Shown here: one piece after another, positions 1 through 9,421 of the stretch
How the letters are laid out: each line of letters begins with the position of its first letter
How positions within the stretch are numbered: position 1 is the first letter of the stretch
Assembly: GCF_027922005.1 (NCBI RefSeq)
Contig: NZ_BSEV01000024.1
Coordinates: forward strand, 58,400 to 122,399
Direction: 5' to 3'
DNA: 64,000 nt
From: Streptosporangium carneum
GTDB lineage: Bacteria; Actinomycetota; Actinomycetes; Streptosporangiales; Streptosporangiaceae
Notes under the pieces: generated by a model
The model's input: only the letters and a program-made list of their open reading frames with translations
Databases searched by the model: none
Told to the model about the DNA's origin: nothing
Made by a program: the position numbers and the translations under genes

Positions 1-440
1 ACAGGGGCGACCTGGCCGCTCAACATCGGCCAGGTCTACACGACGCTCTCCCGCATGGAACGCGACGGTCTGGTGAGCCCCGGCGAGCAGGACGACCAGG
101 GCCGGGTCGTCTACACGATCACCGAGGCCGGTCGGGCCGAGATGGAGCGATGGTTCAGCACCCCCGTCGTCCAGGCCGACCGGCCTCGGGACGAACTGGT
201 CATCAAGCTCGCGATGGCCGTCACCGCCGGCGCCGACGTGCGGCCCGTCATCCAGGCCCAGCGCGTGGCGACCATGCGCACGCTGCAGGAACTGACCCGC
301 GCCAAGCGGGCGAACGTCGAAGGCCCCGCGCAACGGCTGGTGCTCGACTCGATGATCTTCCAGGCCGAGGCCGAGCAGCGCTGGCTCGACCACTGCGAGG
401 CAGTGCTCGCGGCATCCTCCCAGACGCAGGAGAGACAAAG

Positions 441-444
<4 letters not shown>
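1..444 (+). CDS. PadR-family transcriptional regulator (5' end outside window)
   Basis: The reading frame is open from base 1, so the N-terminus lies outside the window. The visible part starts inside the winged helix (residues reading LNIGQVYTTLSRMERDGLV, then a beta-wing ending VYTITEAGR) and continues into the helical C-terminal dimerisation domain, which is the PadR/Vir-C layout. PadR proteins are ligand-responsive repressors, often of neighbouring exporters. Its TGA stop overlaps the ATG of the ABC ATPase gene (ATGA), so it is probably co-transcribed with that transporter and may regulate it. The inducer is unknown. Confidence 0.85.
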
Positions 445-1144
<700 letters not shown>

Positions 1145-1148
<4 letters not shown>

Positions 1149-3757
1149 GCGCCCTCCTCGCCGCGCTGCGGATCTCCCGCAGGGACATCGGGCGCGCCAG
1201 GGCGCGCAGCGCGCTCATCGTGGTAATGATCGGCCTGCCGGTCCTCGCCATGACCGCCGCCCTCACGCTGTTCGCCACGGATGACATCCGGCTGGAGGAA
1301 CGGCTGACCATGGAGCTCGGCGTGGCCGACGCCAGACTGGTCGACACAGGCCAGGCCAGGCCGATCCGGCAGAGCGCGAACGGCGAGTACTGGGAGCCCG
1401 GCGGCGGCGAGAGTCGGCGGAGTCCGAGGTCCAGGGCGGAGATCCAGGCCCTGGCCGGGCCCGGAGCGCGGGCCGTCCCGATGAACCTGATCACCAGTGA
1501 GTACTGGGCGGGCGACGCCTACGACTGGGTCACGGGCATGGAGCTGGACCTGCGGGACCGGGTGACGAACGGCATGTTCCCCCTGCTCCAGGGGCGTTAT
1601 CCGCAGGCCGCCGACGAGGTGGTGGTCACCGCCTCCCTGAGGGCGGCCGTCGGGACGACGATCCGCTACACCCGTAAGGACACGGCGAAACGCGTGGTGG
1701 GCAGGGTGGTCGAACAGTCGACCGGCGTGGGCGCGTCGATCATCGGACTGCCCGGCTCGCTGCCCTCCGCCACGTCCGGCGACGCCGACCAGAGCTACTG
1801 GCTGCTGGACACCCCGGCCCCGGTCACCTGGGCGGAGACGCTCCGGCTCAACCGGGCGGGGGTGGCCGTGCTGTCGCCCGCGGTGCTCGCCGACCCGCCG
1901 CCGACGGGTGACGGGAACGGGCAGGCCCTCGACGACAGCCTGACGGGCAGCAGCGCGACGTCGACGATCGTCGCGGCCGTCATGGGGATCGCCCTGGCCG
2001 TCATCGAGGTCGTGCTGCTGGCGGGCCCGGCCTTCGCCGTGGGCATCCGGCGCCGCCGCAGGGAGCTCGCGCTCATCTCCGCCCAGGGCGGCTCGGGCCG
2101 CCACCTCAAGCTGGTCGTGCTGGCCGACGGGCTGACCCTGGGCCTGGTGGCCGCCGTGCTCGGCTCGGTCCTCGGCCTCGGTGTCGCCAGGGCGGTCGTG
2201 GCCTACCGGGGGAGCTGGCCCGAGGGCGACATGGGGCCGTTCGAGGTGCCCGCCGGGCAGATCGCGCTGGTCGCCGCGCTCGGCCTGTTCAGCGGAGTCG
2301 CGGCGGCCGTGGTGCCCGCCGTGCAGGCCGCGAGGGCGGACGCGGTCGTGGCGCTCGCGGGCCGTCGGGCCGAGACCCGCGACCGGGCGGGATGGCCGCT
2401 GGCCGGGCTGGTCCTGCTCGGGGCGGGGGTCGCGGCGATGCTCTACGGGACCTGGAGCACCGAGGCGATGATCTTCTTCGGCGGGGTGCTCGGGCTGCTC
2501 GGCCTGGTCATGCTGACCCCCCGGCTGGTCAGGCTGATCGGCGGACTGGCCGGAGGGCTCCCGCTGCCCCTCCGGCTGGCCGTCCGCGACGCCTCCCGCA
2601 ACCGGGGCCGCACCGCTCCCGCCGTCGTGGCGGTGCTGGCCGCCGCGGCCGCGTTCAGCACCGTCGCCGTCGGCGTGACCAGCAGTCAGGAGCTGGCGCG
2701 GCAGTACGGCTGGGAAGGCTACCCGCGGGGCGCGATGATGATCTACGGTGACGACGTCACCGAGGAGTCCTGGAAGAGGATCAGGCCGATCGTCGCCGAG
2801 GCGCTCGCCGGCGTGCCGTTGCTGGAGGCCTACCAGGCCGTCGACGACGAGGGCAGGGTGGTGGACTTCGCCTGGACGAACAACGTCTGCGAGCGATGCA
2901 CCACCCGGTTCGGGGCGCTGCGCGGCCTTCCCGCGGGCGGGCCCGACCTGCTGCGCTTCCTGATGGGCCGTACCGACCCGGCGGCCGAGGCCGCGCTGGC
3001 CGCGGGCAAAGCGGTGATCTTCCACCCGAAGGCGGTCGTGGACGGCGAGGTCAGCCTGTCCGCCGCGAGCCTGAGGCCGGACGCGCCGGACGGGCGGAAG
3101 ATCGCCGTGCCCGCGGTGACCGCCACCGTCCAGGGGCCTTCCATCGTGCTCGGCGTGATGCCGGTGAGCGCGATCACCAAGACCGGTTTCACCTCCAGAC
3201 TCGGTCACCTCATCGTGGATCCGGCGGTCGCCCGCCTGACCTCCGAGCAGAGGCAGCGGCTCGGCGAATCGGTGCGCGCCGTCACCCGCAACGTCGAGAT
3301 CGGGGGAGACGACCGGTCGGACAGGGTCAACCTCGTCATGTGGGTCATGGCGGCTCTGGCGTCGGTCGTGGTGCTCGGCGGCACGTTCGCCGCCGCGGGG
3401 CTGGCGGCCGCGGACGCCCGACCCGACCTGAGCACGCTCTCCGCGGTCGGGGCGCCGCCCTGGACGCGCAGGACGGTGGCGGCGGGGCAGGCGGTGTTCG
3501 TCGCCGGGCTCGGGGTGCCTCTCGGACTGCTCGTCGGGCTGGTCCCCGGATTCGCCATGGCGAGCCAGTCCGCCCTGCAGGTGAGCAGACTGCGGGAGGT
3601 CGGGCTCAACGGGATCCCCTACCCGAAGGTGGAGATGGCCCTCAGCGCGCCGTGGCTCTCGCTTGTCGCCGTCGGGGTCGGGCTGCCGCTGGCGGCGGGG
3701 CTGATCGCGCTGGTGTTCGCCAGGACCGGGGTCACGCTGACACGGCGGACGGGATAG
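1145..3757 (+). CDS. FtsX-like ABC transporter permease
   Basis: This 870-aa membrane protein has one N-terminal transmembrane helix (about 25-45), a large extracytoplasmic domain (about 50-270), a first FtsX-like core of three helices (about 275-420), a second membrane block (about 435-510), another soluble domain and a final FtsX-like core (about 740-865). That duplicated architecture is usual for single-chain MacB/FtsX-type permeases in actinomycetes. It overlaps the ATPase gene by 4 bp, completing a PadR-ATPase-permease operon. The exported substrate cannot be inferred. Two cysteines near residue 580 (CERC) could form an extracytoplasmic disulfide. Confidence 0.9.
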
Positions 3758-3808
3758 CCGACGCCGGGCGGCGAAGCCCCACGGGCAGGGGCGCGGACGC
3801 TCCGCGGC

Positions 3809-3844
3809 GGAGCGGCGGTCCCGCCTCGGCGGGACCGCCGCTCC
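3809..3844. terminator. Bidirectional hairpin between convergent genes
   Basis: A 16-bp perfect GC stem (3809-3824 with 3829-3844) with a CTCG loop lies between the permease stop and the stop of the convergent SseB-like gene. There is no U-tract, which is common for actinomycete terminators. Confidence 0.7.
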
Positions 3845-3847
3845 GGC

Positions 3848-4702
3848 TCAGTCGGTGACGTCGGCGCAGACCACGTGGGCGCCGATCTCTATCATCCGCT
3901 GCTCGCTGCGCGCGTCCGCCACCCTGGCCATCAGGATCGGCGCCTCGCTCGCCGCGAGCTGCGGCAGCCGGGCGCGCACCCCGCGGTGTATGTCCCTGAC
4001 CACGTCCTCCGCCGCCGACATGTGCACCTTGACGTGCAGCATGATCCCCGGAGCCCCCGAGGAGGTCTTGGCCTCGGAGATCCACACGTGGTGGACGAGC
4101 GGGTAGTCGGCGAGCACGAGGGAGATCGCGGTGCGCAGCGCGGGCAGGATCGGATGGTCGCACCGCCGGTAGCCGGGGTCGACCATCTGCATCGGCCCGG
4201 ACAGGTGGGGGCGCGGCGCGGGGATCCACGGCTGGGCGGGCGCCGCGGGGGTGGGGGTCCTGCGCGGGCTCACCGTCGAGGTGCGCGGGACCGTGGCCAT
4301 CGCCCCGGTCGCGTACGCCGTGGGAGCCGCGCTCGACAGCGCGGGGGTGGGCCCCGTGCGCGTCGAGAGCAGGTAGCGCTGGAGGTCCTCGATCGGCACG
4401 GCCGCCGCCGCGGGGCCCGCGGCGTCGATCACGATCTCCCGCACGCCGGTGACGCGCTGGATGTCGAGGATGGTGTCGACGTCGCAGGCCGACAGGGAGT
4501 GGCTGCCCCGATGGCGCGCGTAGGTGCTCGAGGAGGTGTATCCGAGCAGGACGCGGTCACCGGCCTGGGTCGTGCCGAGCACGACGGAGCGGTCGGGCCG
4601 TACGGCAACCAACAGCCCCCCTTCGGCCAGCGCTGCGAGAAGCCGGTGGGGGCCTCCGTGCTGCGAGAGCACGTCGCCGAGAGCTGGGTTCCCGATGCTC
4701 AT
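3848..4702 (-). CDS. SseB-family protein
   Basis: This 284-aa soluble protein resembles the enhanced-serine-sensitivity family. An N-terminal SseB-like domain (about 15-115) has a YTSSSTYARH segment in the place of the family's FTS/FTD motif. A Pro/Ala/Thr-rich linker (about 120-165) leads to a C-terminal SseB_C-like alpha/beta domain (about 170-284). The molecular function of SseB is unsettled; the name comes from a serine-sensitivity phenotype in E. coli. It is divergent from serA, the first enzyme of serine synthesis, across 209 bp, which makes a link to serine homeostasis attractive but unproven. The assignment rests on fold-level resemblance and is moderate. Confidence 0.6.
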   Translation of the reverse strand: MSIGNPALGDVLSQHGGPHRLLAALAEGGLLVAVRPDRSVVLGTTQAGDRVLLGYTSSSTYARHRGSHSLSACDVDTILDIQRVTGVREIVIDAAGPAAAAVPIEDLQRYLLSTRTGPTPALSSAAPTAYATGAMATVPRTSTVSPRRTPTPAAPAQPWIPAPRPHLSGPMQMVDPGYRRCDHPILPALRTAISLVLADYPLVHHVWISEAKTSSGAPGIMLHVKVHMSAAEDVVRDIHRGVRARLPQLAASEAPILMARVADARSEQRMIEIGAHVVCADVTD

Positions 4703-4835
4703 ATAAGGAACCTTAGGTAGTGAACCACGGCTTATCAGGGTAATCGTGAAGATTTCTCTGTATCAAGACCAAGATGAATTTTGTGGGCATGGAACGTGTA
4801 CGAGGTGGGTACGTGTCTCGGATCCCGGGACACTC

Positions 4836-4849
4836 GTGAACGCGTTCAC
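4836..4849. promoter_or_regulatory. 14-bp palindrome upstream of serA
   Basis: GTGAACGCGTTCAC is a perfect palindrome 62 bp before the serA start, in the region shared with the divergent SseB-like gene. Its size and symmetry suit a dimeric repressor such as a LacI-type protein. The binding protein is unknown. Confidence 0.45.
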
Positions 4850-4911
4850 AAGCGCAGATAGACTACGTGAGGTCCATGCAGCAGCCTCCACGTCTCCAAA
4901 GGATCTAGCCT

Positions 4912-6501
4912 GTGAACAAGCCCGTCGTACTGGTCGCAGAGGAACTCTCCGAGGCCGGTCTCGCTGTCCTGGGAGCGGACTTCGAAGTCCGCCACACCGA
5001 CGGCGCCGACCGTGCCCAGTTCCTGCCCGCCCTCGCCGACGTGGACGCGCTCATCGTGCGCAGCGCCACCCAGGTGGACGCAGAGGCGATCGCCGCCGCG
5101 CCCAAGCTCCGCGTGGTCGCCCGCGCGGGTGTCGGTCTCGACAACGTGGACGTGGAGGCCGCGACCAAGGCCGGCGTCATGGTCGTCAACGCGCCCACCT
5201 CCAACATCACCAGCGCCGCCGAGCACACCGTCGCGCTGATCCTCGCCTCCGCCCGCAACGTCGCCCAGGCGCACCTGGCGCTCAAGGGCGGCGAGTGGAA
5301 GCGCTCGAAGTACACCGGCGTCGAGCTCGACGAGAAGGTCGTCGGCATCCTCGGCCTCGGCAAGATCGGCCAGCTGGTCGCCCAGCGCCTGCAGCCGTTC
5401 GGCGTCGAGCTGATCGCCTACGACCCCTACCTGCAGCCCGCCCGCGCCGCCCAGATGGGCGTCAGGCTGGCCTCGCTGGAGGAGGTCCTGCGCGAGTCCG
5501 ACTTCATCACCGTGCACCTGCCCAAGTCCAAGGAGACCGTCGGTCTCATCGGCGACCGGGAGCTCCACCAGGTCAAGCCGTCGGTGCGCCTGATCAACGT
5601 CGCCCGCGGCGGCATCATCGACGAGGGAGCCCTCTACTCCGCGATCAAGGAAGGTCGCGTCGCGGGCGCGGGCATCGACGTGTTCCCGAAGGAGCCCGTC
5701 ACCGACAGCCCGCTGTTCGAGCTGGACCAGGTCGTCGTCACCCCGCACCTGGGCGCCTCGACCCACGAGGCCCAGGAGAAGGCGGGCACCCAGGTCGCGC
5801 GCAGCGTGAAGCTCGCCCTCGCCGGGGAGTTCGTGCCGGACGCCGTCAACGTCCAGGGCGGCGCGGTCGCCGAGGACGTCAAGCCGGGCCTGCCGCTGGC
5901 CGAGAAGCTCGGCCGGGTCTTCACCGCCCTCGCGGGCGAGGTCGCCACCAAGCTCGACGTCGACGTGCGCGGCGAGATCGCCTCCCAGGACGTCCGCGTG
6001 CTGGAGCTGGCCGCCCTCAAGGGCGTCTTCACCGACGTGGTCGAGGACTCTGTCACCTACGTCAACGCCCCGCTCCTGGCCAAGGACCGCGGCGTGACCG
6101 TCGAGCTGGTCACCAGCTCGGACAGCCCCGACTGGCGCAACGTCGTGACCGTCCGCGGCGTCCTCGCCGACGGCCGCGCCGTCTCGGTGTCCGGCACGCT
6201 CTCGGGGCCGCGCCAGATCACGAAGATCGTCGAGGTCAACGGCTACCAGATGGAGATCGAGCCGACCGACCACCTGTCGTTCTTCACCTACGTCGACCGT
6301 CCCGGCGTCGTCGGCGTCGTCGGCCGCATCCTCGGCGACCACGGCATCAACATCGCCTCCATGCAGGTGGCCAGGGACGTCAAGGGCGGCAAGGCCCTCA
6401 TCGCGCTGACCGTCGACTCCGCCATCCCGTCCGAGGTGATCGACCAGATCGGCGACGAGATCGGCGCCGACAGCGGCCGCTCGGTCGACCTGGCCGACTA
6501 G
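4912..6501 (+). CDS. serA: D-3-phosphoglycerate dehydrogenase
   Basis: This 529-aa enzyme oxidises 3-phosphoglycerate to 3-phosphohydroxypyruvate with NAD+, the first step of serine synthesis. The NAD-binding motif GLGKIG is at 148-153, followed by the family's RGGIIDEGAL segment (catalytic Arg region) and PHLGAST (catalytic His). After the catalytic core come the intervening ASB domain (about 320-450) and a C-terminal ACT domain (about 455-525) that binds serine for feedback inhibition, the long type-1 form found in Mycobacterium. The GTG start has an AAAGGA box 8 bp upstream. A strong hairpin follows the stop, so it is probably monocistronic. Confidence 0.97.
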   Translation: MNKPVVLVAEELSEAGLAVLGADFEVRHTDGADRAQFLPALADVDALIVRSATQVDAEAIAAAPKLRVVARAGVGLDNVDVEAATKAGVMVVNAPTSNITSAAEHTVALILASARNVAQAHLALKGGEWKRSKYTGVELDEKVVGILGLGKIGQLVAQRLQPFGVELIAYDPYLQPARAAQMGVRLASLEEVLRESDFITVHLPKSKETVGLIGDRELHQVKPSVRLINVARGGIIDEGALYSAIKEGRVAGAGIDVFPKEPVTDSPLFELDQVVVTPHLGASTHEAQEKAGTQVARSVKLALAGEFVPDAVNVQGGAVAEDVKPGLPLAEKLGRVFTALAGEVATKLDVDVRGEIASQDVRVLELAALKGVFTDVVEDSVTYVNAPLLAKDRGVTVELVTSSDSPDWRNVVTVRGVLADGRAVSVSGTLSGPRQITKIVEVNGYQMEIEPTDHLSFFTYVDRPGVVGVVGRILGDHGINIASMQVARDVKGGKALIALTVDSAIPSEVIDQIGDEIGADSGRSVDLAD

Positions 6502-6521
6502 TCCCCGTCTCTCCACGGCTG

Positions 6522-6557
6522 CGGCTGCCGTCCCCGGTTCTCCCGGGGCGGCAGCCG
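6522..6557 (+). terminator. serA terminator hairpin
   Basis: CGGCTGCCG (6522-6530) pairs with CGGCAGCCG (6549-6557), extended inside by CCCCGG/CCGGGG with a single bulged T and a 5-nt loop. It lies 20 bp after the serA stop. No long U-run. Confidence 0.75.
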
Positions 6558-6865
6558 TCTCCGTTTCCGGAGACAACCGTCGCCGTCTCAGTATGTGAGA
6601 AATCTGTACGAGGGGCGAGACGGCATCTTGACCGCCAGGTAACATGGCATGAAATGCGCCAGGTTCTCGTACTCATTACCTGCCGCGGCGAGGCCTGACA
6701 GGGGCGGGCCGGCAGCTCGTCGCGGTGTGATGGCGCTCGCCGGCCCAAGGCTCCCTCTTCGCCGATCCGCGACCCGGATCCGCGATCTCGAGCCCGATCC
6801 GGATTCGCGACCGGAATCCGGTCCCTCTCCCTTCATGCTCCTGTGCGACCGAGACGAGAAGCGTC
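6558..6865 (+). other. Intergenic region before the 37-aa ORF
   Basis: No convincing longer gene is visible. A possible promoter is TTGACC (6628-6633), a 16-bp spacer and TGAAAT (6650-6655), which would transcribe the small ORF at 6866. Near-repeats of GATCCGCGA follow, with a hairpin of CCGGATTC (6799-6806) and GAATCCGG (6814-6821). The implied 5' leader of about 200 nt is long for such a short ORF. Confidence 0.35.
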
Positions 6866-6979
6866 ATGTATGACATGTATCCCTGGAACCGTCCCGAGGA
6901 CACCGAGGACGAGGCCACCCAGGCTCTCCAGACCGCCCTGGACCGCCGCGACAACGGCGGGGTTCCCCCGCGCTCGTAG
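6866..6979 (+). CDS. Small acidic protein (37 aa), hypothetical
   Basis: An ATG at 6866 opens a 37-codon frame beginning MYDMYPWNRPEDTEDEATQA and ending GGVPPRS before a TAG. The composition is structured rather than random for this GC content: an aromatic/Pro N-terminus, an acidic stretch and one predicted amphipathic helix (about 12-30). A weak purine-rich GAGACGAGAAG precedes the start. Downstream is the convergent NlpC/P60 gene. I do not recognise a named family; it could be a regulator peptide, a small interactor or chance. Conservation across relatives would decide. Confidence 0.45.
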   Translation: MYDMYPWNRPEDTEDEATQALQTALDRRDNGGVPPRS

Positions 6980-7066
6980 GAATCCCTCCGCGCCTCGCCG
7001 CGAACCCCGCCGGGCGCGCGGCGAGCCGGTCGGCTCACCGCGCGCCCACACCCGTGAGAGACGGGG

Positions 7067-7843
7067 TCAGGAGGCGATCGCGGGGGATGTGGCCGCAGGG
7101 ACGGCCGGCTGCGTGGGCTGCACGGTCTGCGTGGGCTGCGTCGCCTGTGCCGCCTTCGCGGCCTCTGCGGCCTGCTTGGCCTCCCTGGCCTGCTCGGCGC
7201 GCTGAACGGCGACCTTGACGCCCTTGGGGTCGGGGCGGACGGCGCCCACGAAGCTGGAACGACGCCATGCGCCCAGCTTCTCCACCTTGACCACGTCGCC
7301 GGTGCGCGGGGCGTGGACCATGTAGCCGGGCTTGCTGACCATGCCGACATGGCCGAGATTGTGGAAGAAGACCAGGTCGCCCGGCCTGAGGTCCTTCCAG
7401 GCGATCTTCTTGGAGAACGCGGAGTACTGCTGGGCGGCGGTGCGCGGCAGGTGGATCCCGGCGGCGCCGTACGCGCGGAGCATCAGGCCGGAGCAGTCGA
7501 AGCCGCCGTTGCCGGTGCCACCCCAGACGTACGGGGTGCCGCGCTTGGACATGGCCCACTTCAGGGCCTTCCGCCAGGCGAGGGGTTTTTTCTTGACCTT
7601 GGAGAGTTTGCCGAGAGCGACAGGGGCCTCGGCCGCGACGCGGGTGGCGGAGGCGGGGAGGGAGTCGTTCGGGCCGGGGGCGGGGCTCGCGACAAAGGCG
7701 CCGGCCCGCGCTGTGGCGAGGGCGGGGGACGCGAGCGGGGAGTCGGCCCGCGCGATGGCGGGGGTCGCGAACACGGTGGCGCCGGTGACGATCAGGGTCA
7801 GGACACGGGGGTAAGTCTTGCCGGTCAGGATCGTTCCTTCCAT
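7067..7843 (-). CDS. Secreted NlpC/P60-family peptidoglycan hydrolase
   Basis: This 258-aa protein has a signal peptide (hydrophobic about 13-31, cleavage near ARA) and an Ala-rich linker. Its NlpC/P60 domain (about 90-200) carries the catalytic Cys117 in GGFDCSGL, His165 in LGHVGM and a third polar position at His177. An Ala/Gln/Thr-rich tail follows. NlpC/P60 enzymes cut gamma-D-Glu-diamino-acid bonds in wall peptides. A ydaO-type riboswitch ends only a few bases before the ATG. No ribosome site precedes that ATG, whereas GGAAGGA lies inside the first codons with a CTG (7828) 6 bp beyond, so the true start may be that CTG. Confidence 0.9.
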   Translation of the reverse strand: MEGTILTGKTYPRVLTLIVTGATVFATPAIARADSPLASPALATARAGAFVASPAPGPNDSLPASATRVAAEAPVALGKLSKVKKKPLAWRKALKWAMSKRGTPYVWGGTGNGGFDCSGLMLRAYGAAGIHLPRTAAQQYSAFSKKIAWKDLRPGDLVFFHNLGHVGMVSKPGYMVHAPRTGDVVKVEKLGAWRRSSFVGAVRPDPKGVKVAVQRAEQAREAKQAAEAAKAAQATQPTQTVQPTQPAVPAATSPAIAS

Positions 7844-7847
7844 AAGG

Positions 7848-8030
7848 CCGGCCGGGTGAGCTGTCGGGCTCGGGCGTGAAGGTCGCCCTACGGCGCGAGA
7901 AGGCGCCGATTCGCCCCAAGGGATCTGTGAAGAGCGGCCGGAGATCTGCTCCGTCGAGCGGAGGTGAGGGCTCCGGGCGCGTCACGGAACCCAGAAGTGG
8001 TTCCCCGGCTCCGTGCAGGCCGAAAGGGGG
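7848..8030 (-). promoter_or_regulatory. ydaO-type (c-di-AMP) riboswitch
   Basis: Read on the minus strand, this leader contains the conserved ydaO blocks in order: GGGGAACC, then GGGGCGAATC, then TAGGGCGACC, then GCCCGACAGCTCACCCGG just before the hydrolase start. These match the aptamer found upstream of resuscitation-factor and NlpC/P60 wall-hydrolase genes in actinomycetes. In that group c-di-AMP binding usually lowers expression, linking wall remodelling to osmotic or nucleotide-second-messenger state. The 3' helix ends about 5 bp from the ATG, so control may act on translation initiation. Boundaries are approximate. Confidence 0.82.
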
Positions 8031-8192
8031 GATGGCCTGCGCGGATTAGGCGACGATGCGAATGGCCAGGACCTTAACGAAACGGTCAAAAGATCGCAAA
8101 CAGGACAAAGTTCATGAGCCCTGTTCGGTGAAGATATGTCCGATGGGTGAGATCGGTGTTCGATTAACGAGACGGACCGGTAAGGTGCGTGC

Positions 8193-9239
8193 ATGGATTC
8201 GCGCAACATTCGCCTGGCCGTCATCCCCGGGGACGGGATCGGAGTCGAGGTCGTCACCGAGGGCCTGAAGGTCCTCGAAGCCGTTGGCACCAAGGTGGAG
8301 ACCACCACCTACGACCTGGGGGCCAAGCGGTACCACGAGACCGGTGAGGTCCTTCCCGAGGCGGTCCTCGACGAGCTGCGCGGATACGACGCGATCCTGC
8401 TCGGAGCCGTCGGCGACCCCAGCGTCCCGCCGGGCATCCTCGAGCGCGACCTGCTGCTCAAGCTCCGCTTCGAGCTCGACCACTACGTCAACCTGCGCCC
8501 GGTCAAGCTCTTCCCCGGCGTCGAGACCCCGCTGGGCAAGTCCCGCCCCGAGGACATCGACATGATCGTCATCCGCGAGGGCACCGAAGGCCTCTACGCG
8601 GGCGCGGGCGGCGTGCTGCGCCGCGGCACCCCGCACGAGATCGCCACCCAGGAGTCGCTGAACACCGCCTACGGCGTCGAGCGCGTCGTCCGCTACGCCT
8701 TCGAGAAGGCCCTCGGCAGACCGCGCAAGAAGCTGACGCTGGTCCACAAGACCAACGTCCTCACCTTCGCCGGTGACCTCTGGGCCCGCACCGTCGACCG
8801 GGTCAGCCTGGAGTACCCCGACGTCACGACCGACTACTCCCACATCGACGCCGCCTCGATGTTCTTCGTCAACCAGCCCGAGCGGTTCGACGTGATCGTC
8901 ACCGACAACCTCTTCGGCGACATCATCACCGACATCGGCGCCGCCATCGCCGGTGGCATCGGCCTGGCCGCCAGCGGCAACGTCAACCCCGACCGCACCT
9001 CGCCCAGCATGTTCGAGCCGGTCCACGGCAGCGCCCCCGACATCGCGGGCCAGGGCAAGGCCGACCCGACCGCGACGATCCTGTCGGTCGCCATGCTTCT
9101 CGACCACCTCGGCCTGGCCGAGGAGGCCGCGAAGGTCGAGCAGGCCGTGGCCGAAGACCTGGTCGAGCGCCAGACCGGCTGGGCCAGCCGGACCACCCAC
9201 GAGATCGGCGACGACATCACCGCCCGAGTAGCCGGCTGA
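8193..9239 (+). CDS. leuB: 3-isopropylmalate dehydrogenase
   Basis: This 348-aa cytoplasmic enzyme oxidatively decarboxylates 3-isopropylmalate in leucine synthesis and, with CimA present, beta-methylmalate on the citramalate route to isoleucine. Visible family marks are GDGIGVEV near the N-terminus, the VIREGTEGLYAG substrate loop, the catalytic Tyr/Lys region (LVHKTN) and the metal-binding Asp segment DNLFGDIITD; EPVHGSAPD near the end binds the nucleotide. AAGGTG precedes the ATG. The divergent 5' neighbour is the riboswitch-controlled hydrolase, and a very strong terminator follows, so it is probably transcribed alone. Confidence 0.96.
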   Translation: MDSRNIRLAVIPGDGIGVEVVTEGLKVLEAVGTKVETTTYDLGAKRYHETGEVLPEAVLDELRGYDAILLGAVGDPSVPPGILERDLLLKLRFELDHYVNLRPVKLFPGVETPLGKSRPEDIDMIVIREGTEGLYAGAGGVLRRGTPHEIATQESLNTAYGVERVVRYAFEKALGRPRKKLTLVHKTNVLTFAGDLWARTVDRVSLEYPDVTTDYSHIDAASMFFVNQPERFDVIVTDNLFGDIITDIGAAIAGGIGLAASGNVNPDRTSPSMFEPVHGSAPDIAGQGKADPTATILSVAMLLDHLGLAEEAAKVEQAVAEDLVERQTGWASRTTHEIGDDITARVAG

Positions 9240-9260
9240 GGAAGCCGCCTACCCGACCTC

Positions 9261-9305
9261 AGACGCGCCTGGCGGCTCACCCGAGCCGCCGGGCGCGTCT
9301 TTTTT
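9261..9305 (+). terminator. leuB Rho-independent terminator
   Basis: An 18-bp stem (9261-9278 with 9283-9300, one G-T wobble) with an ACCC loop runs straight into six T residues. This is a textbook intrinsic terminator, unusual in such GC-rich DNA. Confidence 0.92.
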
Positions 9306-9421
9306 GTTCGTCGCCACAACGACAGTGCCGGATTTCGGCATAGATGCAGTAGTTTCCCGTTACCTGCTCCATCGCAGAATGGACTCAGGTGCAGTCCGTC
9401 ACAAAGAGAAGGATCTCCGTC

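Noticed and set aside
4746..6698. Long Arg-rich plus-strand frame overlapping serA
   Set aside because: Out of frame with the clearly assigned serA and composed of shadow codons.
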